This document shows positions 26,245-35,747 of a stretch of 64,000 bases of DNA, one piece after another. How positions within the stretch are numbered: position 1 is the first letter of the stretch; every line of letters starts with the position of its first letter. The stretch comes from an uncultured Pseudomonadota bacterium (lineage in GTDB: Bacteria; Myxococcota_A; UBA796; GCA-2862545), in NCBI GenBank assembly GCA_913061235.1, contig CAJXTB010000014.1:114068-178067 (forward strand), in the 5' to 3' direction. Made by a program: the position numbers and the translations under genes. Under the pieces are notes generated by a model. It was given only the letters and a program-made list of their open reading frames with translations. It did not search any database and had not been told where the DNA came from.

Positions 26245-26829
26245 CTATTTTCCTGGGGGTCGATGGTCGGCCACGAGGGCGATTCCCATCCACGGCAGAA
26301 CCAGAATCGGTGACAGCATGAGCACTACCCACCCAGGAATCGCGCCATGGCCGGCTTGTACGACAGGGCCGTCGACCCCCAACCAGAGCTTGAGCCACCA
26401 CGCCGCATACAGGGTGAGGAAGACCCATAGGTAGTTCCGCCGCACGCGGTTCGCGAACGCCTGCCACAGCGTCATTTCAGGGCCCAGATCAACCAAGCGT
26501 GCGGCCAGCTCGGTGCGAAAGGCATCTGTAATGGGCTCTTTTCGCAAGATGGGGGCGAAGAACCCTTTCTCTAGGGCAGCCACTCGCACGCGCGACGCCT
26601 CCATGTCCAAGTACCGACGCCCCTCGATGTACGCGAACACCATGGCCAGCACGTAGGGTAGCAACAACACCTCGGGGGGGGCATTGGGCTTGCCCAGCGT
26701 GAAGGTGATGACGGCTACCGCCGCGCCGAGTGCCCAGTTCGTTGTTGTATCTAGGCGTACTCGGTACATTGTGAGCCGGCCAAGCTCCCCGCGGTACAGA
26801 TGGATGATGGGCGTGTTCGACGTGGTCAT
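26245..26829 (-). CDS. DUF2270 integral membrane protein
   Basis: The 194-residue protein matches the DUF2270 pattern: HLYRGELGRLTMYRVRLDTTTNWA at the N-terminus, then paired membrane helices (31-47, 57-72) and two more near the C-terminus (132-150, 168-187). The conserved charged segment EGRRYLDMEASRVR lies between the helix pairs. DUF2270 proteins have no known function. The gene is divergent from the TIM-barrel-like protein gene with 123 bp between them, so its promoter is probably in that gap. Confidence 0.85.
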   Translation of the reverse strand: MTTSNTPIIHLYRGELGRLTMYRVRLDTTTNWALGAAVAVITFTLGKPNAPPEVLLLPYVLAMVFAYIEGRRYLDMEASRVRVAALEKGFFAPILRKEPITDAFRTELAARLVDLGPEMTLWQAFANRVRRNYLWVFLTLYAAWWLKLWLGVDGPVVQAGHGAIPGWVVLMLSPILVLPWMGIALVADHRPPGK

Positions 26830-26952
26830 GAGGACTCCAAGGTCCGGTGTGTAACCGAGGCGGACGGTAGGCCCATCTGCTGTTCAGTCAGCAGGGCTGC
26901 GGAGCGTTCGCCACCGGTCGACAGCGCGAGGTGCCGTGGATAGCGGCAGGCC

Positions 26953-28170
26953 ATGCAACGCCCGGCTCTGACAGTGATGGTGGTGACTGTGCCGGTAGTC
27001 CTTGTGGCGCTGGTCGGTGGTGCGTTCTGGGCGACTTGTACGGGTCCCACGCCGGTCATTGAGTCGCAGCCTGTGTGCCCCGCCGAAGCGCTGGGCGAGC
27101 GGTTTGGCACGAAGCACCTGATGTGGGGCGGCCAGATGACGGACGAATCCTTCGGGACCCACGCCTTTGGTCTGCGCTACCGATACGTCGCGGGTCCGGT
27201 GCCCAGCGAAACGTGTGACGACTGCCGCGCTTGCGACATCGACGGAGTGCCCTGTGCCAACCCAGATGGATGTGGTTGGTGGGGCTGCTGGCAGCACGAC
27301 ATCTTGCCGCCCGGTCGCGTGGCGTCGGACTTTGCTAGCAACAACAACGTACCTACTCTAATCACCTACTACACGTGGCTGGCCGTCTCAGGCGGTGTGG
27401 AAGGGGAGTCAGAGCTGGCCGCCTTGGCCGATGAAGACCGTGTTGCTTCCTGGCTGGGCGACCTGCGCTTCTTCACACAAACCCTCTCGGACCAAGGCCC
27501 GGTCATTGTCCATATGGAGCCCGACTTGCTCGGTTTCCTGCACAAGAGTGGTCGGGCGCCGAGCGACATTCCCGTGGCGTTGTCTGGCGTGCCGGAGTGT
27601 GCGGACCTACCCAATACCGCGGCCTCGCTCATGCCCTGCTGGGGTGAAATCGTTGATGAGTACGCGCCGGAGGCCTTGCTCGGCATCCACGTGTCCGCAT
27701 GGGGGCACGGTGCCGACCTGATGCGTCATCCAGGCGTACTAAACCCCGTTGAGCATGCGACACAGACAGCCTCGTTCTTGCAGTCCGCCAACCTCACCGG
27801 AGATCTGCTGGTGGTCGAAGCCAGCGACCGTGACTCCGGGTTCAATGGGCAGCCGTGGACGGATACCCAGCCAAGTCTAGACCGCGCCCTTATCTGGGCC
27901 TCAACCCTCACGAAAACGACCGAACTACCGCACCTGTGGTGGCAGATTCCCATGGGCACCCCAGAGCTCGACAACACCTGCGGCCGCTACGTCGATGACC
28001 GCGTCCTTCGCTTTGTGGAGGCCCGGCATGCCGTTGCTGCGGCCGGTGCTATCGGTGTGGTCTTTGGCGCAGGAACCGAGTGTATGACGTCCCCAGAGAC
28101 CGATGATGGCGCCTTTCTGCGCGCCATCGCTCCAGCGCTGTCCGACCCCACGCCACTGTGTGGTCCGTGA
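26953..28170 (+). CDS. Exported TIM-barrel-like protein, synthase partner
   Basis: The 405-residue protein has an N-terminal signal anchor (residues 8-28), then a Cys-rich region (CDDCRACD, GCGWWGCW) likely to hold disulfides. Residues 110-400 alternate short hydrophobic strands with helices (VIVHMEPDLLGFL, ALLGIHVSAWG, LLVVEASDRDSGF, AIGVVFGAG), as in a glycoside-hydrolase-like TIM barrel. The acidic residues in the EPD and EASDRD strand ends are candidate catalytic residues. I cannot place it in a named family. It overlaps the downstream BcsA-like synthase by 4-13 bases. It may trim or help release the polymer made by that synthase, a role that cellulase BcsZ has in cellulose operons. Confidence 0.75.
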   Translation: MQRPALTVMVVTVPVVLVALVGGAFWATCTGPTPVIESQPVCPAEALGERFGTKHLMWGGQMTDESFGTHAFGLRYRYVAGPVPSETCDDCRACDIDGVPCANPDGCGWWGCWQHDILPPGRVASDFASNNNVPTLITYYTWLAVSGGVEGESELAALADEDRVASWLGDLRFFTQTLSDQGPVIVHMEPDLLGFLHKSGRAPSDIPVALSGVPECADLPNTAASLMPCWGEIVDEYAPEALLGIHVSAWGHGADLMRHPGVLNPVEHATQTASFLQSANLTGDLLVVEASDRDSGFNGQPWTDTQPSLDRALIWASTLTKTTELPHLWWQIPMGTPELDNTCGRYVDDRVLRFVEARHAVAAAGAIGVVFGAGTECMTSPETDDGAFLRAIAPALSDPTPLCGP

Positions 28171-29918
28171 GTCTGGTTCGTCGCGCACTTCTCGGCGTCT
28201 ACGCACTGGCCGGTGTCGCCTATTTGGTGTGGCGTCTGCTGTACACAATGGGCGATGCGCCGTTGCTCTGGTCCGTTCCCTTCTGGGGGGCGGAGCTGTT
28301 CTTATTCCTCACTGGGCTAGCGTTTTACCTGTTGTTGCCAGAGCGCGAGGCGGACACCCCAGAGGCCGGCGACCCAGTGGGGGGTGCGGTCGACGTGCTC
28401 ATCCCAACCTACTCGGAGAGCGCTGACCTCGTGTGGCTGACGGTCATTGCCGCGACCCAGATGCGCGGCGAGGTGCGCGTTCACCTGCTCGACGACGGCC
28501 GACGCCCCGAGATGCAGGTAATGGCGGAGTCCTTGGGCGTTTCCTACCTCACGCGCGACACCAACGAACACTTCAAGGCCGGCAACCTCAATGCCGCTCT
28601 CGCCCAGGTCGACGCCCCATTTGTGCTCGTGTTGGACGCAGACCACCTGCCGCGGCCGGAGTTCCTCGAGCGCACCCTCGGCCACTTCACCAACGAGCAC
28701 GTGGCCTTCGTTCAGGTCCCGCAGCGCTACTACAATACCGACAGCTTCCAGCACCCCACAGCCGGCCAGCCCTGGCATGAGTCCACGGTGTTTCACGAGC
28801 GCCTGCAGGTTGGCGCAGACCGCGTGGGTGCCGCCATCTTGGTGGGAACAGGGTGTCTGTTGCGGCGGTCTGCGCTCGACCAGGTCGGCGGCTTTGCCGT
28901 CCAGAGCGTGACCGAGGATGTGCTGACGTCCATGAAGCTCCACAGCGCGGGATTTGAGGGCCGCTACGTCCGCGAGCCCATCGCGTTTCTGACCGCGCCC
29001 GACTCGACCCTCGCTTGGTGCAGTCAGCGCTTGCGCTGGGCTCAGGGGGCCATGCAGATTGTCCGCCGAAGCAACCCGCTCACTACTCCGGGTCTCACCC
29101 CTTGGCAGCGCCTCGCGTATAGCTCCGCACTCGCCAGCTTTGCGAGTGGCTGGGCTACGCTGTTCTTGCACGTTGCACCCGGCCTGTACCTGCTCACCGG
29201 CATCGCGCCGGTGTCTCTTGACGCCACATTGATGCTGCCCATTATCGGTGCTCACCTGGGAATCGACATGGCCACGCATCACTTGCTTGCGTGGCCGGAC
29301 TCGCGCTGGTTCGCGACGGAACGCTACCGGGCCGTCCAGATCCCCATCCAGGTCCGAGCCGCGTTTCGGCTGGTTCTACCGGAAGGCGCCAAGTTCCTAC
29401 CAACCCCAAAGGGAGCTCACACCGGCTTGCCGCCGTTTGTCGTCATGGGTCTAGGGGTTCTGCTCGCATTTCATGTTGGTGCGGCGTCCTGGGGTGGCTG
29501 GATGGTGCTCAACGAGATGGGGCACACCCCTGCGATTGTGTTCGCAACGGGCGTTGCAGTGTGGTTCGGCATTGTCACTGCCAGCGCGCTTCGGCACGTC
29601 CTGCGACGTCGCGGGGCAGAGGGGCAAGCGTCCATCACTGCACCCGCCTCGCTGACGGTGCAGGCCAATGGCGTACAGCTGCAGGCTCAGCTGGTGCGGG
29701 GAACGCCGGATCGGGTGTGGATTCGCGTTCCGCGTGCGCTCGCGGTTGGAGCGGAGGTGTCTATTGCTGGGGTGGCCTCTGGTACCGTCACCACCGGCGG
29801 GCACCTGTGCAAGGTGCAGCTGGCATGGCACGCGCCCGAAGCCCGACGTGCATTTGCCAGCGACCTGTACCTGCGCCAGCCGGAAGCTCCATGGGAAGTT
29901 GCTCCGAAATTGGGGTAG
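28167..29918 (+). CDS. BcsA-like family 2 glycosyltransferase
   Basis: The start is GTG 28167 (GTGA overlap with the upstream stop), or 28158. The protein has two N-terminal membrane segments, then a GT-A domain with LLDDGRRPEM, VLDADHLPRP, TED (in VTEDVLTSMKLHSAG) and QRLRWAQGA, the D,D,D,QxxRW signature of processive synthases such as cellulose synthase. Five or so membrane helices follow (from about residue 310 to 475), then a C-terminal beta-rich domain of about 90 residues in the place where BcsA has PilZ. The RxxxR motif for c-di-GMP is not visible. It probably polymerises a beta-linked polysaccharide across the inner membrane. Product identity is unknown. Confidence 0.88.
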   Translation: MSLVRRALLGVYALAGVAYLVWRLLYTMGDAPLLWSVPFWGAELFLFLTGLAFYLLLPEREADTPEAGDPVGGAVDVLIPTYSESADLVWLTVIAATQMRGEVRVHLLDDGRRPEMQVMAESLGVSYLTRDTNEHFKAGNLNAALAQVDAPFVLVLDADHLPRPEFLERTLGHFTNEHVAFVQVPQRYYNTDSFQHPTAGQPWHESTVFHERLQVGADRVGAAILVGTGCLLRRSALDQVGGFAVQSVTEDVLTSMKLHSAGFEGRYVREPIAFLTAPDSTLAWCSQRLRWAQGAMQIVRRSNPLTTPGLTPWQRLAYSSALASFASGWATLFLHVAPGLYLLTGIAPVSLDATLMLPIIGAHLGIDMATHHLLAWPDSRWFATERYRAVQIPIQVRAAFRLVLPEGAKFLPTPKGAHTGLPPFVVMGLGVLLAFHVGAASWGGWMVLNEMGHTPAIVFATGVAVWFGIVTASALRHVLRRRGAEGQASITAPASLTVQANGVQLQAQLVRGTPDRVWIRVPRALAVGAEVSIAGVASGTVTTGGHLCKVQLAWHAPEARRAFASDLYLRQPEAPWEVAPKLG

Positions 29919-29998
29919 TCACGGCGCTTCAGCAGGAACCGATACGCTCCACTTGTTCGCTTTGATCGTTCGATTGATCGCGTTGAAGCGCTCTGGCG

Positions 29999-30027
29999 TT
30001 GACGTGTCTGGTAGCGCCTGTGATACC
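29999..30027 (+). promoter_or_regulatory. Candidate sigma-70 promoter of the large lipoprotein gene
   Basis: TTGACG (29999-30004, five of six matches to the -35 consensus) is separated by 17 bases from GATACC (30022-30027), which is preceded by TGT as in an extended -10. The start codon is at 30053 with AAGGTG upstream of it. The -10 match is weak, so confidence is low. Confidence 0.35.
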
Positions 30028-30052
30028 GGAGGAATCTGCCAAAGGTGCCTCT

Positions 30053-33000
30053 ATGCGCGTTTTCGCCCTCGCTCTGCTGTTTGCTGGTTGCAAAGCCGAC
30101 CCCATCATCACGTACCTAGATGCCGGGCAGTTCGAGTGTGTAGAAGACGCCTGTCCGACTGAGCCTGGAGATGTCGACCCGTGCGATGCCTTCAGCCGCC
30201 CCATGGTCTGTGTAGATGCCGCAACCGTGGCCCTGTCCGGCATTGACGTAGACGGCGAAACGGTCGGATGTGACGCGGTCTGTGTGGCCACATGTGACGA
30301 CGACTGCGACGATGGCTCCCAGTGCCGCGACGTCGGCATTGAGCGGCTGTGTGTGCCCGAAGAGTGCGGCAATGGCTACCTCGACCCTGGCGAAACATGC
30401 GATGACGGCAACGAAGATGACACCGATGACTGCCTCACGAGCTGCGAGCTGAGCTTCTGCGGCGACGGTGAGCTGCAGGGTGGAGAAGAGTGCGACGACG
30501 GCTCGGCCAATGGCGACGACCAAGCCTGCACCGAAGACTGCGTCATCGCACGCTGTGGGGACGGTCTGGTTGGCCCCGACGAAGCCTGCGACGATGCGAA
30601 CGACAATGACGAGGACGCCTGTCGCAGCGACTGCACCATCCCCGGCTGTGGCGATGGCATCCTGGGCGGCGAAGAGGCCTGCGACGACGGCAATGAGGAC
30701 TCCGACGACGGCTGCTCCAACGCCTGCGACGTTGAGGTTGGATACGATTGTTCCACCGGTACCTGCGATTGCGACAACGGCTACACCGGCGCTGCCTGCG
30801 ACTCCTGCGACGTTGGCTACCAAGACGAAGACGAAGACGGAATCTGCCTGTCCAACTGTGAGTTGTCGGCGGTATTCGCGCCTTGTGAAGCGGACACTGA
30901 GATCTGCGCCATCGTCGACGGCCAGGCCACCTGCGGCTGTGCAGACGGCTACCAGGACGGGGACAACGGCTGCGAGGAGATTCCTCCATGCCGCCGCTAC
31001 GTCATCGAAGATGCTTCGGGTTCCGGCGCATCCTGGAGCGACGCTTCAGGCAGTATCCAAGCCATGGTGGATGCCGTCGGCGTGATTGTCGCTGCCGACC
31101 CAACCGAAGACTGTGAAGTGTGGGTAGGCGAGGGGACCTGGACCTACGGTGACCTTCTGCGCACCGAGACGCTCACCTTGGCCGACAACGTCACCGTCCG
31201 CGGCGGCTTTGCAGCTGTGGAAGAAGAACTCGTAGAGCGCGAGCTCGGCAGCTCGGGACGTCCGGCTCTCGGCACGGTGCTCGACGGTCAAGGCAACGCC
31301 TACCACGTCGTCACTGCCGCAAACGGAGCAACTCTGGATGGCTTCATTGTCACCGGCGGCCTGGCAGACCAAGACTCCACCGTCTCCGACCACGGCTGGG
31401 GCGGCGGCGTGTACGCCCGCGATGTCGATGGCTTGACCCTCTCCGACATCCTGTTTGAAGGCAACGAAGCTGAGCGTGGCGCTGGAGTCTCATTCGACGG
31501 CGGCTCTGCAACCCTCGTAGACTGTTCCTTTGACGGCAACCTTGCCGACTACTCGGGTGCAGGTATTGATGCGCGCGAGATGGCCGCTTTGGACATTACC
31601 GGCTTGTCCTTCGCTGCCAACACGGCCGATGATGGCCATGGCGCCGCGATTTACGCAGAGGATGTCAACGACCTCTTCGCCACGGACACCTCCTTCTTTG
31701 GCAACGTCGCGCAATGGGACGGCAGCGCGGTGTGGTTCGGCGGCGCCGGTACCCTGACCCTCTCCGGAACTGACTTCGTCAACAACGGTGGTCTTGAGAG
31801 CGGCTGCCTTGGCGGCGCGGTCTACGCCATTGGCGAGGACTTCAGTCTGTCCATCAGCGACGCTCTGTTCCTCGGCAACGCCTCGATGATGGAAGGCGGC
31901 GCTGTGTACGTAGACGGTGCCAGCGATTTGTCCGTCAGTAACAGCACCTTCTCCGACAACATCAGCCAGCTCGAGGGCACCGAGCGTGACCCGACCGGCG
32001 GACGCGGCGGTGCCATCACGGCCTACAATGTTGGCAGCGCAACAATGGACGACGTGTCGTTCGACGGCAACGAAGCCTTCTGGGACGGCGGCGCCATCTA
32101 CATGGACTCGGCCGAGTCGCTCACTCTGACCGGCACGTCCTTTACAGGCAACACAAGCGCGGGTGCAGCGGGTGCAGGTCTGTACCTGACCGGCGTGGAT
32201 GCTATTAGCGTGACTGACGGCATCTTCACCGACAACGTCGCCCATCACTTTGGCGCGTCCATGTACGCCTCCGAGTTTCAGACGGCCGAGTTCGACACTC
32301 TCACCGTCCGTGGCAACGAGTCGGGGCGCGCTGCAGTTGGCGGGCTGTACTTGTACGGCGTGAACCAAGACGCGCTCGTCTCGGTCACCAACGCGGTGTT
32401 TGAGGACAACGTCGCCCACTTTGGCGGAGCGGCCATCGCCGTGGCGGACGTCGGCACCTTCACGCTGTCCAGCAGCGTCGTTAATGGCAACGTCAGCACC
32501 CAGTCGGGTGGCTCAATCACCGTGTTTGAGGTGACTGAGGTCAACGTGACCGACACCGCCTTCGAAGACAACACCAACGGGTCGGTGGGCGCTCTGTTCG
32601 TTCGTGGCTTCGGAGCCCTCAACGTCGATGGCTCTGAGTTCACTGGCAACCATAGCGACTTCGGCGCAGGGTTGACGGCGTGTGCAGGAGACTTCGACCG
32701 GGGCTCTTTCGGCGGCACCAACTCGTGTGACGGCTACGACTTCGACCTGCCTCCGGGGACTTCGGTCGACGCCATTTCTCGGGCTACAGACGTCACCGTC
32801 ACCGGAACGGTCTTCACCAGCAACACAGCGAGCGGCAGGTGGGGCGCTGGTGCAGCCATCTACGACGTAGCCTCGGCAACGCTCGATGACGTGCAGTTCC
32901 TCGACCACACTGGCTCTGACCTTGGAGTGGGAGACGGGTCTACCGGTGCCCTGCACCTCGACGCGGTCCTTGGCGACATTGTCGTTTCCAATGCCACCTT

Positions 33001-34657
33001 CTCGAACAACGACTCGGGCAACTACTTCTCGTCCGGCATCTATGCCCGCGGCTCTGGCTCGTTGACCGTCACTGACTCGACCTTCACCGGCTCGCTCAAC
33101 TACGCACACATTGGCCTAGAAGACATCCCCTCGGTCATCGTCGAGCGTTCCGACTTCTCTGATGCTCTTGGTGACAACAACATCATTGGCGGCGGCATCA
33201 CCCTCAATGGCGGCGGTGCACTCGAAGTGCGCGACTCTACGTTCGCGCAGATGAGCGCGAACGTGGGCGGTGCGGGTATCTGGTACGAGTCGGGCGACGA
33301 GGGCAGCGCCTCCGTCCTCATCGAACGCTCAACGTTCACTGACCTCTCGTCGGATGTCATGGGCGCTGGCGTGAGCGTGAACATGAGCCGGTCAGGGTCT
33401 CCGGGTGCTGTCAGCATTGTGGACTCGACCTTTGGGTCCACTGCGGTCGACATCATTGGTGGCGCGGCTCGCATTGAATACATTGGCTCGGTCGACATCT
33501 CCGGAACGTCGTTCACGGAGAGCTCGGCGGGCGTGGGTGGCGGCGCTGTCCGCATCTACGGCGCGAATGGTGTGGACGTTCCTGTCACCATCTCGGACAG
33601 CTCGTTCGCGAACACTGAGGCGGGCACTCTGGGGGGTGCGCTCAACATCGAGAACGTCGAGAGCTTGGCGATTGCCGACACCACGTTTGACAGTGGTTCC
33701 GGCGGTATTGTCGGCGGCGCTATTCGCGCGACAGTTCAAGGCGATGCCTCGCTTACCAACGTCTCGTTCATCGGCTTCGAGAGCGAGTACGTGGGCGGAG
33801 CCGTGGCGATTCAAGGTTCTGAAACGGGCACCGTCACCGTGGTTGACGCCGTGTTTGAGGGCAATGCCACCGGCGTGACCGGTGGTGCTGCCGTGTTTGA
33901 CTACTTCGCTCTTGCCACAGTGTCGGACAGCCGATTCGAAGGCAACGGAACAGGCAGTGTCGCGGGCGTTGGTTCTGCCATTCAGTTCGGAAATGTAGAC
34001 ACCGTAGTTGTGGAGCGCACGGCGTTCATCGACAACCTCTCCGGGGTTGGTGAGTTTGGCCCCGTTGGCTACACCGGTGCTCTTACCGTGCAAAGCGGCG
34101 TCAACCTGTCGGTCTACGACAGCCTCTTCTCTGGAAATCTGACCGAGAATAGCGGCGCGAACGGCAGTTCAGGCGTGGCCCGTGGCGGCGCCATTCACTT
34201 TGCCCCAGATGAGAACGTGACGGGCAGCGCAATGCTTGCAATCGTCGGCTCTACCTTCGAGGGCAACACCGCCGCCGACGGTGGCTCCGCTGTGGCGGTC
34301 TGGCGCAATAGTTCCTTCGGTTCCTCATCACGGACCCAGATGAGCGTCACCAACAGCATCATCGTCGGCAACGCGGGCCTCAACGCTGTAGAGCACACCA
34401 CCGGCTTGTTCGAGGGTGACCTCGGGCTGGCCGACAGCGCTATTCAGGAAGCGGATATCCCCGTCGACAACGTGTTCGGCACCGACCCACTCCTGTTTGG
34501 TGGCGCTCCCACCGAAACGGACCCGTACCGCCCCTGGCGCCTGATGCCCGGCTCACCGGCCCTCAATGCAGGCATGTTCAGCGCCTTGTCAGCCACGGAC
34601 TTGGAAGGCATGACCCGCAGCGACCCGCCGGACCTCGGAGCCTTCGAAGCACCGTAG
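30053..34657 (+). CDS. Giant lipoprotein with DUF4215-like and Pmp-like beta-helix repeats
   Basis: ATG 30053 gives MRVFALALLFAGC, lipobox FAGC, and a product of 1534 residues. Four Cys-rich repeats come first (CGNGYLDPGETCDDGN, CGDGELQGGEECDDG, CGDGLVGPDEACDD, CGDGILGGEEACDDGN), as in DUF4215 of Myxococcota. An EGF-like stretch (CDCDNGYTGAACDSC) follows. Residues ~320-1500 are a long series of repeats with FxGN- and GGA(I/V)-type motifs (FEGNEAERGAG, FDGNEAFWDGGAIY), typical of polymorphic outer-membrane and parallel beta-helix proteins. It is probably an adhesin at the outer surface. No autotransporter barrel is present, so lipid anchoring is the best guess. The window shows no repair or transfer signs. 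Confidence 0.92.
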   Translation: MRVFALALLFAGCKADPIITYLDAGQFECVEDACPTEPGDVDPCDAFSRPMVCVDAATVALSGIDVDGETVGCDAVCVATCDDDCDDGSQCRDVGIERLCVPEECGNGYLDPGETCDDGNEDDTDDCLTSCELSFCGDGELQGGEECDDGSANGDDQACTEDCVIARCGDGLVGPDEACDDANDNDEDACRSDCTIPGCGDGILGGEEACDDGNEDSDDGCSNACDVEVGYDCSTGTCDCDNGYTGAACDSCDVGYQDEDEDGICLSNCELSAVFAPCEADTEICAIVDGQATCGCADGYQDGDNGCEEIPPCRRYVIEDASGSGASWSDASGSIQAMVDAVGVIVAADPTEDCEVWVGEGTWTYGDLLRTETLTLADNVTVRGGFAAVEEELVERELGSSGRPALGTVLDGQGNAYHVVTAANGATLDGFIVTGGLADQDSTVSDHGWGGGVYARDVDGLTLSDILFEGNEAERGAGVSFDGGSATLVDCSFDGNLADYSGAGIDAREMAALDITGLSFAANTADDGHGAAIYAEDVNDLFATDTSFFGNVAQWDGSAVWFGGAGTLTLSGTDFVNNGGLESGCLGGAVYAIGEDFSLSISDALFLGNASMMEGGAVYVDGASDLSVSNSTFSDNISQLEGTERDPTGGRGGAITAYNVGSATMDDVSFDGNEAFWDGGAIYMDSAESLTLTGTSFTGNTSAGAAGAGLYLTGVDAISVTDGIFTDNVAHHFGASMYASEFQTAEFDTLTVRGNESGRAAVGGLYLYGVNQDALVSVTNAVFEDNVAHFGGAAIAVADVGTFTLSSSVVNGNVSTQSGGSITVFEVTEVNVTDTAFEDNTNGSVGALFVRGFGALNVDGSEFTGNHSDFGAGLTACAGDFDRGSFGGTNSCDGYDFDLPPGTSVDAISRATDVTVTGTVFTSNTASGRWGAGAAIYDVASATLDDVQFLDHTGSDLGVGDGSTGALHLDAVLGDIVVSNATFSNNDSGNYFSSGIYARGSGSLTVTDSTFTGSLNYAHIGLEDIPSVIVERSDFSDALGDNNIIGGGITLNGGGALEVRDSTFAQMSANVGGAGIWYESGDEGSASVLIERSTFTDLSSDVMGAGVSVNMSRSGSPGAVSIVDSTFGSTAVDIIGGAARIEYIGSVDISGTSFTESSAGVGGGAVRIYGANGVDVPVTISDSSFANTEAGTLGGALNIENVESLAIADTTFDSGSGGIVGGAIRATVQGDASLTNVSFIGFESEYVGGAVAIQGSETGTVTVVDAVFEGNATGVTGGAAVFDYFALATVSDSRFEGNGTGSVAGVGSAIQFGNVDTVVVERTAFIDNLSGVGEFGPVGYTGALTVQSGVNLSVYDSLFSGNLTENSGANGSSGVARGGAIHFAPDENVTGSAMLAIVGSTFEGNTAADGGSAVAVWRNSSFGSSSRTQMSVTNSIIVGNAGLNAVEHTTGLFEGDLGLADSAIQEADIPVDNVFGTDPLLFGGAPTETDPYRPWRLMPGSPALNAGMFSALSATDLEGMTRSDPPDLGAFEAP

Positions 34658-34677
34658 GGGGAGACCTCTGGACGAAC

Positions 34678-34699
34678 AGGACAGCCGCAGGGCTGTCCT
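34678..34699 (+). terminator. Hairpin after the giant lipoprotein gene
   Basis: A perfect 9-bp stem AGGACAGCC (34678-34686) pairs with GGCTGTCCT (34691-34699) around a GCAG loop, 20 bp past the stop. It is followed by AAAA rather than T residues, so it would be an intrinsic terminator only with a weak tail. It also sits downstream of the convergent phosphoesterase gene. Confidence 0.45.
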
Positions 34700-34759
34700 A
34701 AAATCCACGCCTCTGGCTGGCCCATGTTCGCAGAGGGCGGCACAGAAGTCTGTGACGCT

Positions 34760-35680
34760 TTAGTGTGGAACGACCTCGGTGACGGTCTCGTAAGTGACCT
34801 CCTGGCCGTCGGACCAAACGTCTACGATCCGCACAGTAACGACGTCATCCCACAGGGCATCTGTAATCCAGACATCCAGGTCGACCTCTGTGTCGTATGC
34901 GTGAAACTCGCTGTCTTGATGCAGGTGCCCAGCGACGTTGATGCCGAGTAGGTTGTCATACGGCAGCATTGCCTCGGTCAACGTTGCCCAGTTGTCTAGG
35001 AAAAATCCGCCTGGCCCCAGGTACATAGGCTGGTGTGTGAGCATGACGACGGAGCTGTCCAGCGCGTTTGTTGCAGACGCAAGCTCGTCGACCAAGAAGG
35101 GCAGCGTGCCGCCCTCAAAGTTGTGCAGCGTACCCATCTCAGAGAGCACGCGGTCCGTCTCGTTTCGAGGTGACCAGTCGAGTCCGACGAAGCGCACATC
35201 CCGGTGCTCAAAGGCGAAGTTGAACAGCCAGCTGTCGACGCCATGCTCTGGGTTGTGCACCGGTCTCTCGGCCATTCGCCAGCCATCGAGTGTCGACTCC
35301 AGAGCGACGTAGTGTTCCGTGAATGAGGTGTGGAACACCTCTTCGTCTCCGGACGCAATCTCGTTATCCCCGATCATGGGGGCGACGGGGATGACCGTGT
35401 CGGCCAACAGGCGCACGGCGTCGGGGAAGCCGTTGCCCCAGGCTATGTCCCCGGCCAGCAGGACAACCTCGATACCGCGAGCGTCGGACTCGGCATCGAT
35501 CCAGTCCAAGGCGTCGGCGAATCGGTCGACGTGGTCTTGGCTGTTGCTCAGGTGGGGGTCTGCAATGACGGCAAAGCTGAACTGGTAGGTCGCAATGGGA
35601 GCGGCTTCCGGCTCAGTTTCAGTGTCTGCAGGTGAGGTGCCTGTGCACGCCGAGAGCAAGAGAAGGAGTGGAAGTCGCAT
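34760..35680 (-). CDS. Exported metallophosphoesterase lipoprotein
   Basis: ATG 35680 gives MRLPLLLLLSAC, lipobox LSAC, and 306 residues; the longer frame to 35764 adds 28 residues ahead of the signal. The calcineurin-like motifs are ADPHLS (D-x-H), AGDIAWG, IGDNE (a variant of GNHE), THQP and GHLH. The GDN form replaces the usual GNH and may alter the second metal site or catalytic base. It is expected at the periplasmic face of the outer or inner membrane, hydrolysing an unknown phosphoester. It ends with a negatively charged strand-rich segment. The membrane-protein gene upstream on this strand is 67 bp away. Confidence 0.87.
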   Translation of the reverse strand: MRLPLLLLLSACTGTSPADTETEPEAAPIATYQFSFAVIADPHLSNSQDHVDRFADALDWIDAESDARGIEVVLLAGDIAWGNGFPDAVRLLADTVIPVAPMIGDNEIASGDEEVFHTSFTEHYVALESTLDGWRMAERPVHNPEHGVDSWLFNFAFEHRDVRFVGLDWSPRNETDRVLSEMGTLHNFEGGTLPFLVDELASATNALDSSVVMLTHQPMYLGPGGFFLDNWATLTEAMLPYDNLLGINVAGHLHQDSEFHAYDTEVDLDVWITDALWDDVVTVRIVDVWSDGQEVTYETVTEVVPH

Positions 35681-35747
35681 GGGGCCATCGTAACGCGAAG
35701 AGAAGGCCGCAAAGGCCTTCCCACTGGGCGTACTGCGGTGGTGAGAC

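Noticed and set aside
28317..29282. Antisense frame of 321 codons in the glycosyltransferase gene
   Set aside because: The coding strand has full family motifs on the other side and this product is Arg/His-rich with none.
31490..32419. Antisense frame of 309 codons in the giant lipoprotein gene
   Set aside because: It mirrors the FxGN repeat DNA, has no ribosome-binding site and no recognisable fold.
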